Assembly: GCF_900890425.1 (NCBI RefSeq)
Contig: NZ_CAAHFG010000004.1
Span: 366,798-430,797 of the forward strand
DNA: 64,000 nucleotides
Reading direction: 5' to 3'
DNA from: Pontiella desulfatans
Lineage (GTDB): Bacteria > Verrucomicrobiota > Kiritimatiellia > Kiritimatiellales > Pontiellaceae
How positions within the stretch are numbered: position 1 is the stretch's first letter; every line of letters starts with the position of its first letter. Position numbers and translations under genes: made by a program. Below the pieces are notes generated by a model. It was not told the DNA's origin. It saw nothing but the letters and a program-made list of their open reading frames with translations, and ran no database searches. This document shows, piece after piece, positions 60,235 through 64,000 of the stretch.

Positions 60235-62409
60235 ATGAACACACCCGGCAAGCCGGTCAGCTGGCTTTTGATTGCATCCATGTTTTCGCTCAACCTCCCG
60301 GGCGCGGTGGCCCAGGAGGAGACAAACCAAACCCAGGCGGTTTCAGCTGAAAACGTTCCACCGGGAACGGCCATCACCAGCAGGCGCGATTCCTCCACCT
60401 CCATCCCCCCCGTCCAAACCGGCGTCACGCGCGATGCCTCCAAATCCGAGGTGGCCATCAATTGGGAAAACGTCACCCTCAAGGACTGCATCGAGGTGCT
60501 TTCCCGCGATCTCGGCATGGAATTCATCATTTCCCCCTCCGTCAACGTCACCCAGGAGGTCAGCATCCGCGCCGGCGATGTCACCTCGTGGAACCGCGAA
60601 AACAAGCTCGAACTCTTCGATGCCATTCTCGACACCGCCGGCGTCCAGCGCATCCAGCGCGGCCGCGTCTGGGTGTTCGCCCCGTCCGATATCCGCCCGG
60701 TCATCACCGGAAGTGCCGGATCCGACCTGGCCGACGGCCAGCCCGTCATCGGCGTCATACAGCTCAAAAGCATCAGCGGCGCGCAGGCGCAGCAATTCCT
60801 TGGAACCATTGGCGGCAAGCCCCAGCGCGTATTCGCCATGGGCGGCACGCAGACCATCATCGTGATCGGAACCAAGGCGTTCCTGCGCCAGGTCGAGGAA
60901 CTCATCGCCATGGTGGATGTTCCGCCGTCGGTCATGTCGCACTATGTGTTGAAGAACGCCGATGCCGAAGACGTGGCGACTGAACTGGGCAATGTGTTCT
61001 ACCGCCAGATCGGCAGCAACGGCCAGCCCATCCGCTTTTTCGCCGTGGCCCGCCGCAACGCCGTCGTCGCGCAGAACATTGCATCCGGTATCGAGCAGGA
61101 AGTGGAGAAATGGGTGAAGTTCCTCGATGAAACCGACAACCTCAACGAGCGCGTCACCAAGGTCTACCGCATGCAGGTCATTGAAGCCGATGTCATTGGA
61201 AAAACCCTCTCCAACCTCTATTCCGACCTGTACAAACAATCCCAGCTGCGCGAACGCGAGCGCGGAAAAACCGCCACCAAGATTGCCAAGGCCGGTGCCG
61301 GCGCAAACGGCGGGGGCAAGTCTGCGGCGCCCAGCGCGGATTCCAAAGGTTCCCCGAAAAACCAGGCCGCCAAGCCGGCCGCCCCCTCCCCGAACCAAAC
61401 CTCCGGAGGCGGGAATGGCGGAATGGATGGAATCGCATCCTCGATGGATGAAGAAGTCATCATCCATTCCGACAAGGATACCAACACCCTCATCATCAAC
61501 GCACCCGCCGAAATGCACCGCGAAATCGAGAAAACCATCAAGGAACTCGATAAATCCCGCCGCCAGGTCCTCATCGAAACCGCCATGGTCGAGGTGGTGC
61601 TCGACGACGGCATGGACTTCGGCGTCGAATGGGCCGTGCAGGGCGGGGGCAACCCGGCGCACGCCGGCGCCCAGATGAGCGGTCTCGAGCTCGGCGCGCT
61701 CGCCGCCGGAACCACCCCGCTGACCGAGGCCGCCAACGGCTTCACCTATTTCGTCAAATCGAACGACGAAAAGTGGGCGCTCATCCAGGCCGCCAAGGAC
61801 GAAGACCGCCTGCAGGTGCTCTCCTCCCCGACCGTACTCACGCGCGATGGCATGGAAGCCGAGGTTTCCTTTGGCTCCGAAGTGCCCATCCAGCAGAGCA
61901 GCGTCACCGACGCGGGCAAGGAAAACTTTTCATACGACTACCGCGACGCCAAGATCACCCTCACCGTAACCCCGCACATCGACGACGACCAAATGGTTAC
62001 CCTCAACCTGGAGCAAACCGTACGCCGCGTCGTCGAAAACACCATTTCCACCGATAACGACGCCCCCGTCTTCCGCACCCGCGAAATCCGCTCCAACCTC
62101 CAGGTCGACGATGGCCAGACCATCATCCTCGGCGGCTTGATCGAACGCGGCGACCGCGAAGAACGCGTCGGCATTCCATTCCTGATGGATATCCCCTTCA
62201 TCGGTTTTCTCTTCGGCCGCACCTCGGTCACGAAGGAGGGCACCGAAATCCTGATGATCATGACCCCCTATGTCGTTGATTCGCGCGATGAAACCGACCT
62301 GCTCACGCGCGACTTCCGCCGCAAGGTGCTCGGCGGCCTGAACAAAACCAGCGCCGACATCCGAACACTCTACGATCTTCAGGAAGAAGCGCCCGAGGAG
62401 GCGAACTGA
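60235..62409 (+). CDS. gspD: Type II secretion / type IV pilus-like secretin GspD
   Basis: Outer-membrane secretin forming the exit channel for folded proteins, 724 residues. A signal peptide ends near GAVAQ. Short N-domains (about 75-290; VTLKDCIEVLSRDLGMEF, VIQLKSISGAQAQQFLG) lead to a low-complexity Gly/Pro/Ser/Lys linker (about 355-400). The last N-domain has TNTLIINAPAEMHREIEKTI. The secretin core (about 440-690) has VLIETAMVEVVLDDGMDFG and VDDGQTIILGGLIERGDREE...GIPFLMDIPFIGFLFG. The long disordered linker is not typical of classical GspD. AGGTAGGGGA lies before the ATG. Stop overlaps the gspE start. Confidence 0.93.
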   Translation: MNTPGKPVSWLLIASMFSLNLPGAVAQEETNQTQAVSAENVPPGTAITSRRDSSTSIPPVQTGVTRDASKSEVAINWENVTLKDCIEVLSRDLGMEFIISPSVNVTQEVSIRAGDVTSWNRENKLELFDAILDTAGVQRIQRGRVWVFAPSDIRPVITGSAGSDLADGQPVIGVIQLKSISGAQAQQFLGTIGGKPQRVFAMGGTQTIIVIGTKAFLRQVEELIAMVDVPPSVMSHYVLKNADAEDVATELGNVFYRQIGSNGQPIRFFAVARRNAVVAQNIASGIEQEVEKWVKFLDETDNLNERVTKVYRMQVIEADVIGKTLSNLYSDLYKQSQLRERERGKTATKIAKAGAGANGGGKSAAPSADSKGSPKNQAAKPAAPSPNQTSGGGNGGMDGIASSMDEEVIIHSDKDTNTLIINAPAEMHREIEKTIKELDKSRRQVLIETAMVEVVLDDGMDFGVEWAVQGGGNPAHAGAQMSGLELGALAAGTTPLTEAANGFTYFVKSNDEKWALIQAAKDEDRLQVLSSPTVLTRDGMEAEVSFGSEVPIQQSSVTDAGKENFSYDYRDAKITLTVTPHIDDDQMVTLNLEQTVRRVVENTISTDNDAPVFRTREIRSNLQVDDGQTIILGGLIERGDREERVGIPFLMDIPFIGFLFGRTSVTKEGTEILMIMTPYVVDSRDETDLLTRDFRRKVLGGLNKTSADIRTLYDLQEEAPEEAN

Positions 62410-64000
62410 TGGCCTACCGTCCCATAGGCGATATCCTCGTCGCGAACGGGTGCGTCAACCGCGATGCCGTCGAGGCCGCCCTGCGCAAGCAGAACGAGGG
62501 TGGGGGACTGCCCAAGCTTGGCCGGATCCTCGTGGAGGACGGGGCCATCCAGCCCGCCGAACTCCTCAAGGCGCTCTCCGAGCAATACGATCTGCCCGCC
62601 AGTCCCCACGAAAAACCGGCCGACCACCTTTTCCTCGACGAAAACCTGCCGTTTCCGTTCATGATCGAGCACCGCGTGCTCTTCCAAATGGTCGAAGAGG
62701 CCATCTCCGCCATCACCGACGACCCCTCCGACTGGTCGTCCATCGAGGCCGCGCGCCTGCACCACGGCGAGGCGCTTCCAGTCCACCTGGTGACCGAGGC
62801 GCAGATGGACGAAGCCTTGGGCAAGGTGCAGGCCTTTGCCGAAAACAACCTGAAGTCGATGATGGCCGAGGCCGAGGTTTTCCAGGCCGGCGAGTGGGGC
62901 GACGAGGAGGAGCACCTGCGCGACCTCGCGCTCGAGGCGCCCGTCGTTCGCATGGTCAACCTCATCATCACCCAGGCCGTTGAAAAACGTGCGTCCGACA
63001 TCCACGTCGAGATCGGCGAATACAACCTGCGCGTCCGCTACCGCGTCGACGGTGTCCTCCACGCCGCCGAGATGATCGACCGCAAACACCACGCCGCCGT
63101 CATTTCGCGTATGAAGCTGCTCGCCAAGCTCGATATTGCCGAGCGCCGCATCCCGCAGGATGGCCGCATCAAGATGCAGGTCCACGGGCACGATCTCGAC
63201 ATGCGCGTTGCCACCACGCCAACGATCTACGGCGAAAACGTCGTCATCCGCCTGCTCAACCAGCAACACGTCGAGCTCAATTTCGGCAGCCTCGGAATGC
63301 CCGCGCATGAGGAAGGCCTCTTCTCCAAAATGGTCGAGCAGCCGCAGGGCTTCATCCTCGTCACCGGCCCGACCGGTAGCGGCAAGACCACCACGCTGCA
63401 CACGGCGCTCACGCACCTGAATTCCGACAAGGTCAAGATCATCACCATCGAGGATCCCGTCGAAATCCGCCTGCAGGGCATCAACCAGATCCAGATGAAC
63501 CCCAAGATCGGCATGACCTTCGCCAACGGCCTCCGCTCCATCGTCCGCCAGGACCCGGACATCGTGATGGTCGGCGAAATCCGCGATGCCGAGACGGCCG
63601 ACATCGCCATCCAGGCCTCGCTCACCGGCCATATGGTGCTCTCCACCCTGCATACCAACGATGCCGCCGGCAGCGTGGCCCGCTTGGCCGACATGGGGGT
63701 CGAGTCGTACCTCATCGCCTCCGCCCTCACCGGCGCGCTCGCCCAGCGGCTCTGCCGCCGCGTCTGCCCCAAGTGCGCCGAAGCCACCGTGGTGTCGCGC
63801 TCGCACCTCTCCGATTTTCCCGAAGCGGTCGAGCCCGAATACACGCTCTACCACGGCAAAGGCTGCGAGCATTGCGACGGCACCGGCTTTTACGGCCGCA
63901 TGGGACTCTACGAACTCATGGGCACCAACGATGAAATGCGCGAGCTGATCCAAAAGTCGCCCGAATCCGGCCCCATCCGCGCCATGGCCCGCCAGCACGG
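62409..64000 (+). CDS. gspE: Type II secretion ATPase GspE (partial, cut by window end)
   Basis: Hexameric cytoplasmic ATPase that powers pseudopilus assembly. The first 530 codons are present and the frame is still open at the window end. The start ATG overlaps the gspD stop (TGATG). Residues about 1-85 form an N1-like domain (RPIGDILVANGCVN) and a helical linker follows. The catalytic core has ASDIHVE, Walker A GPTGSGKTTT (K326), an Asp-box IEDPVE, Walker B-like GEIRDAETADIAIQASLTGH and the four-cysteine zinc site CPKC ... CEHC. The C-terminal end is missing from the window. Confidence 0.95.
   Translation, partial: MAYRPIGDILVANGCVNRDAVEAALRKQNEGGGLPKLGRILVEDGAIQPAELLKALSEQYDLPASPHEKPADHLFLDENLPFPFMIEHRVLFQMVEEAISAITDDPSDWSSIEAARLHHGEALPVHLVTEAQMDEALGKVQAFAENNLKSMMAEAEVFQAGEWGDEEEHLRDLALEAPVVRMVNLIITQAVEKRASDIHVEIGEYNLRVRYRVDGVLHAAEMIDRKHHAAVISRMKLLAKLDIAERRIPQDGRIKMQVHGHDLDMRVATTPTIYGENVVIRLLNQQHVELNFGSLGMPAHEEGLFSKMVEQPQGFILVTGPTGSGKTTTLHTALTHLNSDKVKIITIEDPVEIRLQGINQIQMNPKIGMTFANGLRSIVRQDPDIVMVGEIRDAETADIAIQASLTGHMVLSTLHTNDAAGSVARLADMGVESYLIASALTGALAQRLCRRVCPKCAEATVVSRSHLSDFPEAVEPEYTLYHGKGCEHCDGTGFYGRMGLYELMGTNDEMRELIQKSPESGPIRAMARQH

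Noticed and set aside
62379-63998. 539-residue minus-strand open frame at the window end
   Set aside because: Shadow of gspE, whose plus-strand frame has Walker motifs and zinc cysteines and simply lacks a stop within the window.

Overview
The window looks like chromosomal DNA of an anaerobic member of the PVC superphylum, most probably Kiritimatiellota (Pontiella-like). The evidence is a Minf_1886-family gene, a PEP-CTERM protein, a sigma factor paired with a eukaryotic-type kinase, a TonB-like segment joined to a PA14-like domain, secreted polysaccharide-degrading enzymes, and an NAD(P)-linked [FeFe]-hydrogenase operon. The assignment is inferred from gene content; no rRNA is present to confirm it. 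Most of the window is GC-rich. The stretch from about 47 to 59 kb is visibly AT-richer and holds dnaA, dnaN, mnmG, parS-like sites and the probable replication origin.

Layout. 0-7 kb: a stand-alone TrpB2-type enzyme and a 1699-residue exonuclease-RecQ-UvrD fusion, both on the minus strand. 7-14.5 kb: the rod-shape and cell-wall operon mreB-mreC-mreD-mrdA(PBP2)-rodA-rng, closed by a 52-bp perfect palindrome. 14.5-29 kb: a polysaccharide-use region with a secreted GH2 enzyme, an ECF-type sigma factor overlapping a membrane Ser/Thr kinase, two secreted adhesin-like or PEP-CTERM proteins, a sialate O-acetylesterase-type enzyme and aldose 1-epimerase.

29.3-39.5 kb: a co-directional, partly overlapping array of a GT4 glycosyltransferase, a giant PAS/GAF sensor histidine kinase, three receiver proteins, a GT2 glycosyltransferase, a minimal nucleotidyltransferase-fold protein and an alkaline-phosphatase-superfamily enzyme. 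This is the best candidate for an undescribed system: phosphorelay output apparently wired to glycan or phospho-glycan synthesis. 39.2-41.3 kb: several palindromic intergenic repeats, the peroxiredoxin bcp and a complete IS630-type element.

41.3-48.5 kb (minus strand): a hydrogenase operon, hydC(NuoE)-hydB(NuoF fused to a GltD-like module)-hydA, followed by an AAA+/winged-helix ATPase with an operator-like inverted repeat in front of it and a TM1266-family small regulator. 48.5-57 kb: mnmG with two exact parS-type sites inside an extra coding segment, a TIGR01777 epimerase-yajD-amrS operon, tRNA-Gln, dnaN, an AT-rich intergenic region with a perfect DnaA box, and dnaA. 57-64 kb: a periplasmic coiled-coil protein, a TonB/PA14 hybrid, a HIT hydrolase, the Minf_1886 protein, and the beginning of a type II secretion operon (gspD, gspE truncated by the window edge).

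The secreted enzymes, type II secretion genes and sigma-kinase pair fit a life based on secreted glycan degradation. The hydrogenase would dispose of reducing equivalents during fermentation.
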